From Opitutaceae bacterium (GTDB taxonomy: Bacteria > Verrucomicrobiota > Verrucomicrobiia > Opitutales > Opitutaceae), in NCBI GenBank assembly GCA_027482505.1, contig JAIXVY010000194.1:1-42931 (forward strand): a stretch of 42,931 nt of DNA. Direction: 5' to 3'. Under the pieces are notes generated by a model that was not told the DNA's origin, did no database searches, and worked only from the letters and a program-made list of their open reading frames with translations. Positions within the stretch are counted from its first letter, which is position 1. Each line of letters begins with the position of its first letter. This document shows, piece by piece, positions 8,817 to 16,503 of the stretch. Both the position numbers and the translations under genes were made by a program.

Positions 8817-9200
8817 ATGAAGATATCCCTCGTGCCGGGTATTGTGCTGATGCTCGTCGCTCTCGCCGCCGGCGGGTGCGCCTCGAAGCGTGACGGACGC
8901 GTGGTAAACACGCGCCAGCCCGGGCCTGCCCTCGGCACCGCGGTGGGCACGGCGGCCGGCGCGGTGGTGGGCAACGCCGCGGGCGCGGTGGTGGGCGCGG
9001 GCGAGGGTTTCGTCGGCGCGAGCGGCACGGCCTTCAACGGCGACCGCCGCGTGGTGCGCTCCTGGCGCACCGAGACGACCGCGGACGGTCGCGTGATCCA
9101 GGTCCCGGTCGAAATCGAGGTCGACGAGTATGGCCGGCCGCTTGGCGGCGTCGGCTCCGGCGCCTCCTCGGGTGTCCCCGCCCAGCGCGGTCCGCGCTAG
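8817..9200 (+). CDS. Small glycine-rich lipoprotein
   Basis: The 127-residue product has a lipoprotein signal with the lipobox AAGGC at C21. It is followed by an alanine/glycine/valine stretch with small residues at a four-residue spacing (about residues 40-70), which resembles a glycine-zipper membrane segment. The C-terminal half is charged. Glycine-zipper lipoproteins such as SlyB or OsmB are comparable in layout, but I do not see sequence identity strong enough for a name. Confidence 0.7.
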   Translation: MKISLVPGIVLMLVALAAGGCASKRDGRVVNTRQPGPALGTAVGTAAGAVVGNAAGAVVGAGEGFVGASGTAFNGDRRVVRSWRTETTADGRVIQVPVEIEVDEYGRPLGGVGSGASSGVPAQRGPR

Positions 9201-9267
9201 GCCGGCAGCGGATCCGTTTCCCGCTTTGCGCATTTACCCCCGCGCCGCCTTGGACCTCGCTGGTCGC

Positions 9268-10281
9268 ATGTCCGCGACGAACGGTTCTTCTTTTCTGCGA
9301 AGCTGCGCGCTTCTGGCCGCGCTCGCGCTCGCGGGCGCGCCCGTGATTCCGGCGGCGCTCGCCGCCGACACCGCGGCCGTCCGGGGCGGCGGCTCGCCCG
9401 AGGCGGTGGACGCGCTGCGCGACATCGTGGCGCGGCAGAAGGCCGCCCTCGCCGAGGGCAAGGCCAAGACCGAGGCGATCGATCTGGAGGACGTGCGCCC
9501 CAGGCTCCAGCGCGTGATCGACGACTACGAGCGTCTGCTCACGCGTCACCCCGGCTTCGCCGCCGGCTGGGCCGCCTACGGGCTCTTCCTGTGCGATCCG
9601 CTGGTGGAGGACCACAAGACCGCGCTCGCCCTGCTGCTCAAGGCCAACGGTCTCGACGGCGAGATCCCGGTGGTGAAAAACCAGATCGGCGTCATCCTCG
9701 CCGAGCAGGGAAGGGCGATCGACGCGCTCAACTATTTCCTCGCCGCCGCCGACCTCGCGCCGACCGAGCCGCTTTATCATTTTCAAATCGGCCTGGTGCT
9801 TTCCGAGGCGCGCGCCGATTTTCTGAAGACGAAGGCCTGGACGCCCGCCGTGCTTGATCGGACGATGCTGGACGCCTTTGCGCGCGCTCTCTCTCTGGCG
9901 CCGGAGCGGACGGATTTCGCCTACCGCGCCGCCGAGTCCTACTACGATCTCGCCGAGCCGCGCTGGGAGGACGCCTATCGCGCCTGGACCCGGCTGGAGG
10001 AGCGGCTGGAGGGTCGCCTGGAGACGCAGACGGTGCGTTTGCACCGGGCGCGCACTTTGTGGAAACAAGGCCTCGCGGGCGACGCCCGCGAACTGCTCGC
10101 CACGGTGGATGCGTCCGAGCTGGCCGGGCAGCGCGCGAAGCTGGCCGCCGAGTTCGACGCCGACGACGCGGCGGAGAAAGCCGCGCGCGAGCGGCCCGCC
10201 GCCCCGGCCTCGTCTCCCGCGCCCGCGCCGGCCGGGGAGGCGAAGGTCGCGTTTCCCGCGCCGGCCGCGCCCGCCAAATAA
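9268..10281 (+). CDS. Exported TPR-like repeat protein
   Basis: From the ATG at 9268 the product is 337 residues, with a signal peptide ending near ALAADT. Helical repeats follow, for example AGWAAYGLFLCD, VKNQIGVILAEQGRAIDALNYFLAAADLAPTEP and YHFQIGLVLSEA. Their Ala/Gly/Leu spacing is that of tetratricopeptide repeats. The last 40 residues are proline- and alanine-rich. TPR proteins are protein-protein scaffolds; the partner is unknown. An in-frame upstream ATG at 9130 would overlap the lipoprotein gene and bury the signal peptide, so it is rejected. Confidence 0.75.
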   Translation: MSATNGSSFLRSCALLAALALAGAPVIPAALAADTAAVRGGGSPEAVDALRDIVARQKAALAEGKAKTEAIDLEDVRPRLQRVIDDYERLLTRHPGFAAGWAAYGLFLCDPLVEDHKTALALLLKANGLDGEIPVVKNQIGVILAEQGRAIDALNYFLAAADLAPTEPLYHFQIGLVLSEARADFLKTKAWTPAVLDRTMLDAFARALSLAPERTDFAYRAAESYYDLAEPRWEDAYRAWTRLEERLEGRLETQTVRLHRARTLWKQGLAGDARELLATVDASELAGQRAKLAAEFDADDAAEKAARERPAAPASSPAPAPAGEAKVAFPAPAAPAK

Positions 10282-10348
10282 AAACTGGCGGCGCCGAAGG
10301 GCGGGGTCAGTTTGCGCCTTTTCCCTCGCCGCACTCCTTCCGTCCTCC

Positions 10349-11158
10349 ATGTCGCGCTGGCAGCATTTCCTCGACCGCATCGCCCGGCCCTTCGCCGTGC
10401 CGCATCTTTTTTCCGCCATCGTGGCGGGGCAGGTGTTTTTCTATCTCGTCTCGCTGCTCGGGCTCTTCGACGAGACGCGGCTCTGGTTCGCGTGGAGCGC
10501 GGTGTGGGGCGGCGAATGGTGGCGGGTGCTGACCTTCATGATCGCGCCGCCCTCGGTGCACTGGGTCTGGTTCGCCTTCGCGGTCATGTTCCTGTGGTCG
10601 CTGGGCTCGGCGCTGGAGCAGGAGTGGGGCACGGCGCGGCTGAATCTCTTCATCTTGCTGGGCGCGACCTTCACCCTGGCCGCGGCGCTGCTGGCGCCGA
10701 ATCGCGTGGTGGGCAGCGGCTTCATCGCCGGCTCGGTCTTTCTGGCCTTCGCCTACCTGAACCCGAACCACGTCTTCCACCTCTACTTCATCCTCCCGGT
10801 GAAGGCCAAGTGGCTGGCGGCGCTCACCCTCCTTTTCTATACCTACTCGTTCTTCACCGGCGGGCCGGCCGCGCAGGTGGCGGTGCTTGCGGCGTTGGGC
10901 AACTGCCTGGTGTTTTTCGGGCCGCAGCTGGTCGCGGATTATCGCGCCGGAAGACGCAACCTCGCCTATCGCGCCAAGCAGACCGAGGCGCGGCGCGAGG
11001 AGGTCGCGGCCGGTCCGCGCCATGTGTGCGTGGTGTGCGGCAAAAACAGCGACACGCATCCGCAGGAGGATTTCCGCTACCGCGCCGACGACCGGTGCTA
11101 CTGCTCCGAGCACGTGCGCGCGTCGCTGGCCGGGCAGGCGACGGAGGGCGGCAAGTGA
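10349..11158 (+). CDS. Rhomboid-like membrane protein with C-terminal zinc-ribbon-like tail
   Basis: The 269-residue protein has about six membrane segments spaced as in rhomboids, including the segment after SVHW that ends SALEQEWG. The catalytic features are missing: the usual GxSG serine site is replaced by GSGFIAGSVF, and no histidine is seen in the last membrane segment. It is therefore probably a non-proteolytic rhomboid relative. The cytoplasmic tail has CVVC, then CYCSEH about 20 residues later, which can bind zinc. Its stop overlaps the prmB GTG start as GTGA. Confidence 0.75.
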   Translation: MSRWQHFLDRIARPFAVPHLFSAIVAGQVFFYLVSLLGLFDETRLWFAWSAVWGGEWWRVLTFMIAPPSVHWVWFAFAVMFLWSLGSALEQEWGTARLNLFILLGATFTLAAALLAPNRVVGSGFIAGSVFLAFAYLNPNHVFHLYFILPVKAKWLAALTLLFYTYSFFTGGPAAQVAVLAALGNCLVFFGPQLVADYRAGRRNLAYRAKQTEARREEVAAGPRHVCVVCGKNSDTHPQEDFRYRADDRCYCSEHVRASLAGQATEGGK

Positions 11159-12132
11159 ATCCGAAAAAAGCCCCCGCCGCTACTCCCGCCGGGCCGGGTT
11201 TGTCCGCCCTGCCGCCGACCTCGCAACTGGCCACGCTCGAGGCGTGGATGAAATTCGCCGAGGAGGTTTACGAGAAGGGCCGTCTCGCGCTCGGGCAGGT
11301 GACGGACAACGCGCACGACGAGGCGCTCTACCTTTTCCTCCGCACGCTGGACTGGCCGCTGGACAGTGACGAATCGGTGCTGAAAAAGCCGCTCGCGCCG
11401 GCCCAGCGCATCGCCCTGCGCGAGGTGTTGCACGCCCGCGCGGTGAAGCGCGTGCCGGCGGCGTATCTGACCAAGGAAGCCTTTCTGGGCGGCCTGCGTT
11501 TCCACGTGGACGAGCGGGTGATCATCCCGCGCAGCTACTTTGTGGAGCTGATCCCGCATCTGGCCGAGCTCCTGCCCGAGGACGCGGAGGTGCGTCGCGC
11601 GGTCGACGTCTGCACCGGCTCGGGCTGCCTCGCCATCCTGCTCGCGGAGCATTATCCCGAGGCTCGCGTGGACGGTCTTGATCTCTCGCCCGCCGCGCTC
11701 GAGGTGGCGGCGATCAACGTGAAGGCGCACGCGGCGGACGGCGGCCCGGGCCGTCGCGTGAAGCTGCATCGGAGCGACGTGTTCGACGCGCTGCCGCCGC
11801 CGGCGCGCGCCGAGGACGGCTACGACCTCATCATCAGTAATCCGCCCTACGAGCCGAGCGCGCACGTGGACAAGCAGGACCCCGAGTTCGCGGCCGAGCC
11901 GCGCATGGCCCACGACGGCGGCGCGGACGGCCTCGTCATCGTGCGCAAGCTGCTGCGCCAGGCGCGCGAGCGCATCGCGCCGCACGGCGTGGTGGCGATC
12001 GAGATCGGCGGCTTGCGCAAGGCGGTGAACCGCGAGTTCGCCGCGCTGGAGCCGATGTGGCTGACGACCGAGGACGGCAGCGACTGCGTGTTTTTCGTCC
12101 GCGCGGAGAAACTGCGCGGCTGGACGGGCTGA
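11155..12132 (+). CDS. prmB: Ribosomal protein L3 glutamine N5-methyltransferase PrmB
   Basis: The 325-residue protein matches PrmB in order: N-terminal helical domain with TDNAHDEALYLFLRTLDWPLD, the YLTKEAFLGG and VDERVIIPRSYFVELI stretches, SAM motif VDVCTGSGCLAI and catalytic NPPY at 229-232. PrmB methylates a glutamine of ribosomal protein L3. PrmB is preferred over PrmC because of the TDN-DEA-P-D region. The GTG start overlaps the preceding stop and leaves the N-terminal domain at a normal length; the first internal ATG (11248) would truncate it. Confidence 0.9.
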   Translation: MNPKKAPAATPAGPGLSALPPTSQLATLEAWMKFAEEVYEKGRLALGQVTDNAHDEALYLFLRTLDWPLDSDESVLKKPLAPAQRIALREVLHARAVKRVPAAYLTKEAFLGGLRFHVDERVIIPRSYFVELIPHLAELLPEDAEVRRAVDVCTGSGCLAILLAEHYPEARVDGLDLSPAALEVAAINVKAHAADGGPGRRVKLHRSDVFDALPPPARAEDGYDLIISNPPYEPSAHVDKQDPEFAAEPRMAHDGGADGLVIVRKLLRQARERIAPHGVVAIEIGGLRKAVNREFAALEPMWLTTEDGSDCVFFVRAEKLRGWTG

Positions 12133-12176
12133 AAATCCGCGTGGGGCCGGCGACGATTTCCGGCTCCGCGGGAAAT
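12132..12176. terminator. Imperfect hairpin between convergent prmB and metW-like genes
   Basis: GGGGCCGG and CCGGCTCC face each other within an extended imperfect stem, with A-rich sequence on the left and a short A run on the right. It lies in the 43-bp gap between two converging genes and could terminate both. The stem has mismatches, so the call is tentative. Confidence 0.35.
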
Positions 12177-12781
12177 CAGCGCGACACCTGGTAGAGCGCG
12201 TAGCCGGCGAGCAGGTTGGGCCAGAAGCGGCAGGGCGTTTTCCAGTCGCCCCGCAGGTGGGCGCGCCGGGCGATGCGGTAGCCGGCGGAGGCGCAAAAGG
12301 CCTCGAAATCGGCGAGCGTGGCCGGGTTGGCCGGCCGGCTCTCGTGCCACGGCGCGGGGTAGACCGGGTTCTGCGGCTTGCGCCCGCGGAGCAGGGCGGC
12401 GTGGCGGTTTTTCCAGTAGCCGTGGTTGGCGAAGCCGACGGTGACGGCGCGGCCCACGCGCAGGGCCTCGGCGATGACGGCGGCGGGGTCGGGCACCTCC
12501 TCGAGCGTGCGCGAGCAGATCACGTGGTCGAAGTGGTTTTCCGGCAGGGCGCGCATGTAGCCGAGCATGTCGCCCTGGTAGGCGGAGACGCCGCGGCGCA
12601 CGCAGGCGGTGATCTTGTTGAAATCCAGGTCCACGCCGAAGGCGCGGGCCTTGCGGGTCTGGGCGAGAAACTCGAGCAGCACGCCTCGGCCGCAGCCCAG
12701 GTCGAGCACGCGCGACTCCGGCTCGATCCAGTCGGCGAGGATCTGCATGTCGACGGTGCGCTTGGCGGCGGGGGCGGACAT
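12176..12781 (-). CDS. metW: MetW-like class I SAM methyltransferase
   Basis: The 201-residue protein has the SAM motif VLDLGCGRG near residues 25-33 and the MetW features FGVDLD, DHVICSRTLEEV and GFANHGYWKNR. MetW is usually encoded beside metX (homoserine acetyltransferase) and supports methionine synthesis. No metX is present in this window, so the gene is an orphan here. The N-terminus begins with a short extension before VDMQILADWI, the usual MetW start. Confidence 0.85.
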   Translation of the reverse strand: MSAPAAKRTVDMQILADWIEPESRVLDLGCGRGVLLEFLAQTRKARAFGVDLDFNKITACVRRGVSAYQGDMLGYMRALPENHFDHVICSRTLEEVPDPAAVIAEALRVGRAVTVGFANHGYWKNRHAALLRGRKPQNPVYPAPWHESRPANPATLADFEAFCASAGYRIARRAHLRGDWKTPCRFWPNLLAGYALYQVSR

Positions 12782-12782
12782 T

Positions 12783-12817
12783 GGAGCGTGGAGCAGGGAG
12801 CTAGGAGCGGGGAGCGG
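12783..12817. repeat. Five copies of a 7-bp tandem repeat, GGAGCNN
   Basis: Five exact-length units follow each other, each GGAGC plus two variable bases. They lie directly upstream of the metW-like start codon, so they could affect its transcription or translation. Confidence 0.85.
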
Positions 12818-12904
12818 CGCGGAAGGCGTGGAGCGGACGAAATGAGGCCGCGCCGCGCCGCTGGCAAGGGCGCGAACAATCCGGCCTCGGGCGGCGCCGC
12901 CCGC

Positions 12905-14446
12905 TCAGAGCAGGTCGGCGGCGAGCTCGGCGAGGCGGCTGCGTTCTCCCTTGGTCAGCTTCACGTGCGCGGCGAGCGACTGGCCCTTCATGCGGTCGTG
13001 GCAGTAGACGAGTCCGTTGCTGCGCGAGTCGACGTAGGGATTGTCGATCTGGGCGGGGTCGCCGATGAGGACGATTTTGGAGCCTTCGCTGATGCGGGTG
13101 ATGACGGTCTTCACCTCGTGGGGCGTGAGCTGCTGGGCCTCGTCGAGGATGAAGAAGCGGCGGGCGATGGAGCGGCCGCGGATGAAGGCGAGGGCCTCGA
13201 TCTCCACGAGCCCGCTTTTGATCAGGCGCTCGTAGGGCTTCATCGGCGCGTTGGGGCCGGAGCTGGCGGGCAGGGGCGCGTTGCCGCCGGAGATGGCGGC
13301 CTGGGACATGGCGAGGGCCGAGGCGCTCTTGTGCTTTTTCTTGGAGACTTTTTTCGCCGCGAACTGAGGTTCCTTGGGCGGCTTGGAGGGGATGAGCACC
13401 TCGAGGGCGTCGAAGTAGGGCTGGAGCCAGGGCTTCATCTTTTCCTCCATGGTGCCGGGGAGGAAGCCGATGTCCTTGCCGAGGGCGAAGACGGGGCGGG
13501 AGATGGAGACGCCGTCGTAATGCGACTTGTCGTCGTGCGTCTGGTGGAGCGCGCAGCCGATGGAGAGGAGAGTCTTGCCCGTGCCGGCCTTGCCGAAGCA
13601 GGTGATGAGCGTGATCGAGTCGTCGAGCAGCGCGTCCATGAAGAACTGCTGCTCAAGGTTGCGACCGCGGATGGGGATGCCGCCGGGGGCCTTCACCCAA
13701 TCGGGAATGTTCAGGCGGCACACGCGGCCCTCGCCGTAGTAGCGGGCGGGCATGGTTTTCCCCTCGGTGGAGCGGAGGAGGACGTATTCGTTGAGCGTGA
13801 GGGTCTTGGCGGTCTCGTCCTCGAGGGTGAACTCGCCCTCGGAGGCGAAGCGCTGGAGCTCGTAGATGGTGACCTCGATCTCGCGGTAGTCGCCCTCGTC
13901 GTCGACCTCGGCGACCTTGTCGTTGAGGTAGTCCTGGGCCTCGAGGCCGACGGCGCGGGCCTTGAGGGCGACGTTGACGTCCTTGGTGACGAGGATGGTC
14001 GGCGGCGGGTAGCAGGACTTCACGTAGAGGGCCGCGGCGATGATGCGGTTGTCCTTCTTGGCGAGGTCGGGGAGAATGGCGCGAAATGCCACCATCTGCG
14101 GCGTGTCGCGCAGGGAGGGGTCGGCGAGCCAGGGGTTGATGATGACGGAGAGGGTGCCGCCGTTCTCGAGCTTCACGCCCTCGTGCATGGAGCGCGAGTC
14201 GGGCAGGAGCTCGGAGAGGATGCGGTGCACGCGGCGGGCGTTGCGGCCGCGCTCGGTGGATTGCTCCGTTTTGATGGCGTCGAGCTCCTCCAGAACCTCG
14301 ACGGGGATGGCGAGGTTGTTGTCCTCGAACTTGAAGATCGATTGGGGATCGTGGAGGAGGACGTTCGTATCCAGGACGAAGGTCTTGGCCTTCGCGGACA
14401 CCTTGAGCCGAGGTTTCAGACCGACCGGACCGGTGGTGGTTTCCAT
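12905..14446 (-). CDS. PIN-domain PhoH-like ATPase
   Basis: The 513-residue protein joins an N-terminal PIN nuclease domain (FVLDTNVLLHDP with D26, then PVEVLEELD) to a C-terminal PhoH ATPase. The ATPase has Walker A GKAGTGKT at 285-292 and Walker B LDEAQ at 434-438, followed by GDPAQIDNPYVD. Such PIN-PhoH proteins couple an ATP-driven helicase-like domain to an RNase domain. Between the Walker motifs, about residues 355-400, lies a lysine-, serine- and alanine-rich insert that looks disordered. Two DnaA-box-like sites are present just upstream of the start. Confidence 0.9.
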   Translation of the reverse strand: METTTGPVGLKPRLKVSAKAKTFVLDTNVLLHDPQSIFKFEDNNLAIPVEVLEELDAIKTEQSTERGRNARRVHRILSELLPDSRSMHEGVKLENGGTLSVIINPWLADPSLRDTPQMVAFRAILPDLAKKDNRIIAAALYVKSCYPPPTILVTKDVNVALKARAVGLEAQDYLNDKVAEVDDEGDYREIEVTIYELQRFASEGEFTLEDETAKTLTLNEYVLLRSTEGKTMPARYYGEGRVCRLNIPDWVKAPGGIPIRGRNLEQQFFMDALLDDSITLITCFGKAGTGKTLLSIGCALHQTHDDKSHYDGVSISRPVFALGKDIGFLPGTMEEKMKPWLQPYFDALEVLIPSKPPKEPQFAAKKVSKKKHKSASALAMSQAAISGGNAPLPASSGPNAPMKPYERLIKSGLVEIEALAFIRGRSIARRFFILDEAQQLTPHEVKTVITRISEGSKIVLIGDPAQIDNPYVDSRSNGLVYCHDRMKGQSLAAHVKLTKGERSRLAELAADLL

Positions 14447-14451
14447 TAGGT

Positions 14452-14471
14452 GGTGGATAACATGTGAACAA
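14452..14471 (-). promoter_or_regulatory. Two adjacent DnaA-box-like sites upstream of the PIN-PhoH gene
   Basis: On the minus strand the sites read TTATCCACC (14452-14460) and TTGTTCACA (14463-14471). Each has one mismatch to TTATNCACA. They are separated by two bases and begin six bases upstream of the start codon. They could be chance, a DnaA-controlled promoter or part of a replication region. Confidence 0.35.
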
Positions 14472-14594
14472 CTGTCCTGCGCGCGAGCGAATGTCGATGC
14501 TGGATTGCGGGGAAGGGGAGAAGCACGCGCGAAAGTTTCCGCGGCGTTGCAAAGCCCGTGCCAGCGGGGCGGCGGCCCGGCGCCGGGCCGCGGT

Positions 14595-14906
14595 TCACGC
14601 GCCGCGTCCGGCGGTCGGGCGGGGTTTGGCCGGAGGCGGGGTCCAGAGCCGGATCAGCAGCTCGGCCAGGTTGCGCATGCTGGTGCGGGCCAGGCCCTCG
14701 CGCCGCGCCGCGCCGCGAAACGGCTCCGTGACACCCGCGCGCTCGACGTAGTAGCGCCAGAGCTCGCCCTCGAGGGAAAAGGCCGCCGCGTGGGGATCGC
14801 CCGCTCGCGCGGCTTCGCGCCGCACCACGCCCTCCCAGTGCCGGCGTTCGTCGGGCTGGGCCAGCAGGTAGTCGTAGACCATCTGTTCATTGCGGTTGAG
14901 ACTCAT
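14595..14906 (-). CDS. Conserved-looking small protein, function unknown
   Basis: This 103-residue soluble protein starts MSLNRNEQMVYDYLL at 14906. Upstream in-frame sequence is poor as protein. It is helical, rich in charged residues, with YDYLLAQPDERRHWEGVV and LWRYYVERAGV segments, and ends in a proline-rich tail. The pattern looks like an authentic coding region but I do not recognise a family. Confidence 0.6.
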   Translation of the reverse strand: MSLNRNEQMVYDYLLAQPDERRHWEGVVRREAARAGDPHAAAFSLEGELWRYYVERAGVTEPFRGAARREGLARTSMRNLAELLIRLWTPPPAKPRPTAGRGA

Positions 14907-15052
14907 GGAAAAGGAGGACCGAGCATAACGGAGCGGACGGCGGGACGATGTCGAGGCGGCTTCGGCGCCCGTGGCCGGGCAAACCACGATACGCGCCGCG
15001 CCCTCCTCAAGTTTTGCTCCGCTTTGGGCGGACTCCCTGCTAGGCGTTGCCC

Positions 15053-16000
15053 ATGTCGAAACTCAAAGAGCAAGCCCCGGCCATCGTTGTCACCGCGCTC
15101 GTCATGGGCGTTCTTCTCGGCGGTTACGCTTACTATGTGAACGCCAAGGTGCTCCCCGCGCAGCGCCGCGCGATGGAGGAGATGCGCCTCGCCCACGAGG
15201 CCGCGCTCGAGCGCAGCGCCGCCGAGACGCGCAAGGAAATCGCCGCGGTCAACCAGATGCTCAAGGACGCCATCGCCACCCGCGCCGGCGGCATGTTCCA
15301 GACCGAGGAGGAGGCCAAGGCCGCCGAGGCCGCCAAGGTCGCCCAGCTCGCCGAGGCCGTCGCCCAGAAGCTCCAGCCCTATAACCCCCTGCCCAAGACG
15401 CCGGAGGAGGCCGAGCAGATGCAAAACGCCCAGATCGACAAGGTCTCCGGCCGCCTCGCCGACCGCATCCAGCCCATCCTCGGCCAGATCGCCTCCGACC
15501 AGAACCTCACCCGCGAATCGCTCGACCGCTACGCCGCCCAGATCTCCCGCGAGGTCTCCTCCGTGCTCGGCGGCGAGATGGCGCGCAACGAGCGCCTCGG
15601 CTCCCAAGTGCAGCTCACCCAGAGCCTGGCCCAGGAGTCCATGGCCCTCTCCTCCGAGCTCACCGCCCTCTATCTCAGCTCGATCAAGGACCAGGGCGTG
15701 CTCAACCGCCTCCTCCTTCTGCCCGCCAACATCGTGCGCGACGCCTCGAACTTCTCGCTTCTGAATAACGACGAGCGCCGGGCCAAGGAGGCCGAGCTCA
15801 CCAAGCGCATGCGCGACCTGCAGACCCGGTTGGACTCCGCCAGGACCGCCACCGACGCCACCGTGGGGAACGCCCCGACGGGCTCCGCGGAAGCCGCCCC
15901 CGCGCAGCTGGTGGTCGAGCCCGCCGGGACCGCCTCCGGCGCGGCTCCCGTCCCCGCTCCCGTGCGTTTCGCCCCCACCCGCCCGTCCTCCGGGTCGTGA
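15053..16000 (+). CDS. Membrane-anchored coiled-coil protein, function unknown
   Basis: The 315-residue product has one membrane segment at about residues 10-28 (IVVTALVMGVLLGGYAYYV). Long alanine- and glutamate-rich helices predicted to form coiled coil follow to about residue 150, then a region ending in RMRDLQTRLDSA. The last 50 residues are proline- and alanine-rich. The start at 15053 is favoured over an ATG six bases upstream because it gives a short MSKLKEQ leader. It may be a periplasmic or cytoplasmic scaffold; I do not recognise a named family. Confidence 0.7.
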   Translation: MSKLKEQAPAIVVTALVMGVLLGGYAYYVNAKVLPAQRRAMEEMRLAHEAALERSAAETRKEIAAVNQMLKDAIATRAGGMFQTEEEAKAAEAAKVAQLAEAVAQKLQPYNPLPKTPEEAEQMQNAQIDKVSGRLADRIQPILGQIASDQNLTRESLDRYAAQISREVSSVLGGEMARNERLGSQVQLTQSLAQESMALSSELTALYLSSIKDQGVLNRLLLLPANIVRDASNFSLLNNDERRAKEAELTKRMRDLQTRLDSARTATDATVGNAPTGSAEAAPAQLVVEPAGTASGAAPVPAPVRFAPTRPSSGS

Positions 16001-16179
16001 AAATCGCCATTCGGCGGGCCCGCAAACTTTCAGCGAAACGGCCGGAAAAGCCCGGCGACCCGGCCGGGAAACCCGTGTAGTGACAATTTCGTTACGCAGG
16101 TTTCAGAGGGGAAACGGCACCGCGAATTCCCCCATGCTTTTGGCAACGAAAAAACGCGAAAACTTATGCGCCAAAGCGC

Positions 16180-16188
16180 GGTGAATAA
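16180..16188 (-). promoter_or_regulatory. DnaA-box-like site with one mismatch
   Basis: The minus strand reads TTATTCACC, one mismatch from TTATNCACA. It lies within the lower-GC part of the region upstream of dnaA. Confidence 0.4.
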
Positions 16189-16465
16189 CTTGTCGAGAAC
16201 TTGCCCTTGAAAGGGTTCGACGGGTCCCCGTTACTCCGCCTCCGTTTCTTATCCCGGCCCCTGCCGGCAGGCTCTTTCCCACACCCCTCCAGCGCTTCGC
16301 CCTTCGCTCATCGTCGAGAGACTTTATATGTCGCATGTCCGTAAAGACTTGCGACCCGGCCCCTCCGGCCTCCGCCGGATGCCGCCTTCCCCCCTTTCTC
16401 TCCCTGATGCGTCTTGGCCCGAGGCTCCGGATGGAGCGTGATGAAAAAGCTTACTGCCAGTCGGC

Positions 16466-16474
16466 TGTGAATAA
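16466..16474 (-). promoter_or_regulatory. Consensus DnaA box upstream of dnaA
   Basis: The minus strand reads TTATTCACA, an exact match to TTATNCACA, 29 bp upstream of the dnaA start codon. The position fits DnaA autoregulation. Confidence 0.55.
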
Positions 16475-16503
16475 GCCCATCCGCCCCTTCCGTCACGTCC
16501 TCC

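Larger units (their letters stand above)
16001..16503. other. Gene-free region upstream of dnaA, candidate origin or dnaA control region
   Basis: No convincing coding sequence is seen in these 503 bases. The left half, about 16085-16200, is visibly lower in GC than the flanks. Two DnaA-box-like sites lie inside, at 16180-16188 and 16466-16474. This could be a replication origin or a dnaA autoregulatory region. Two boxes are few for an origin, so the origin call is weak. Confidence 0.4.

Noticed and set aside
12176-12781. Part of a methionine biosynthesis operon
   Set aside because: metX is not next to the metW-like gene, and none of the neighbours belongs to methionine synthesis.
12257-14449. 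A 730-codon open frame on the plus strand
   Set aside because: It is antisense to the PIN-PhoH and metW-like genes, and its translation is a low-complexity mix of Gly, Ala, Asp and Val.
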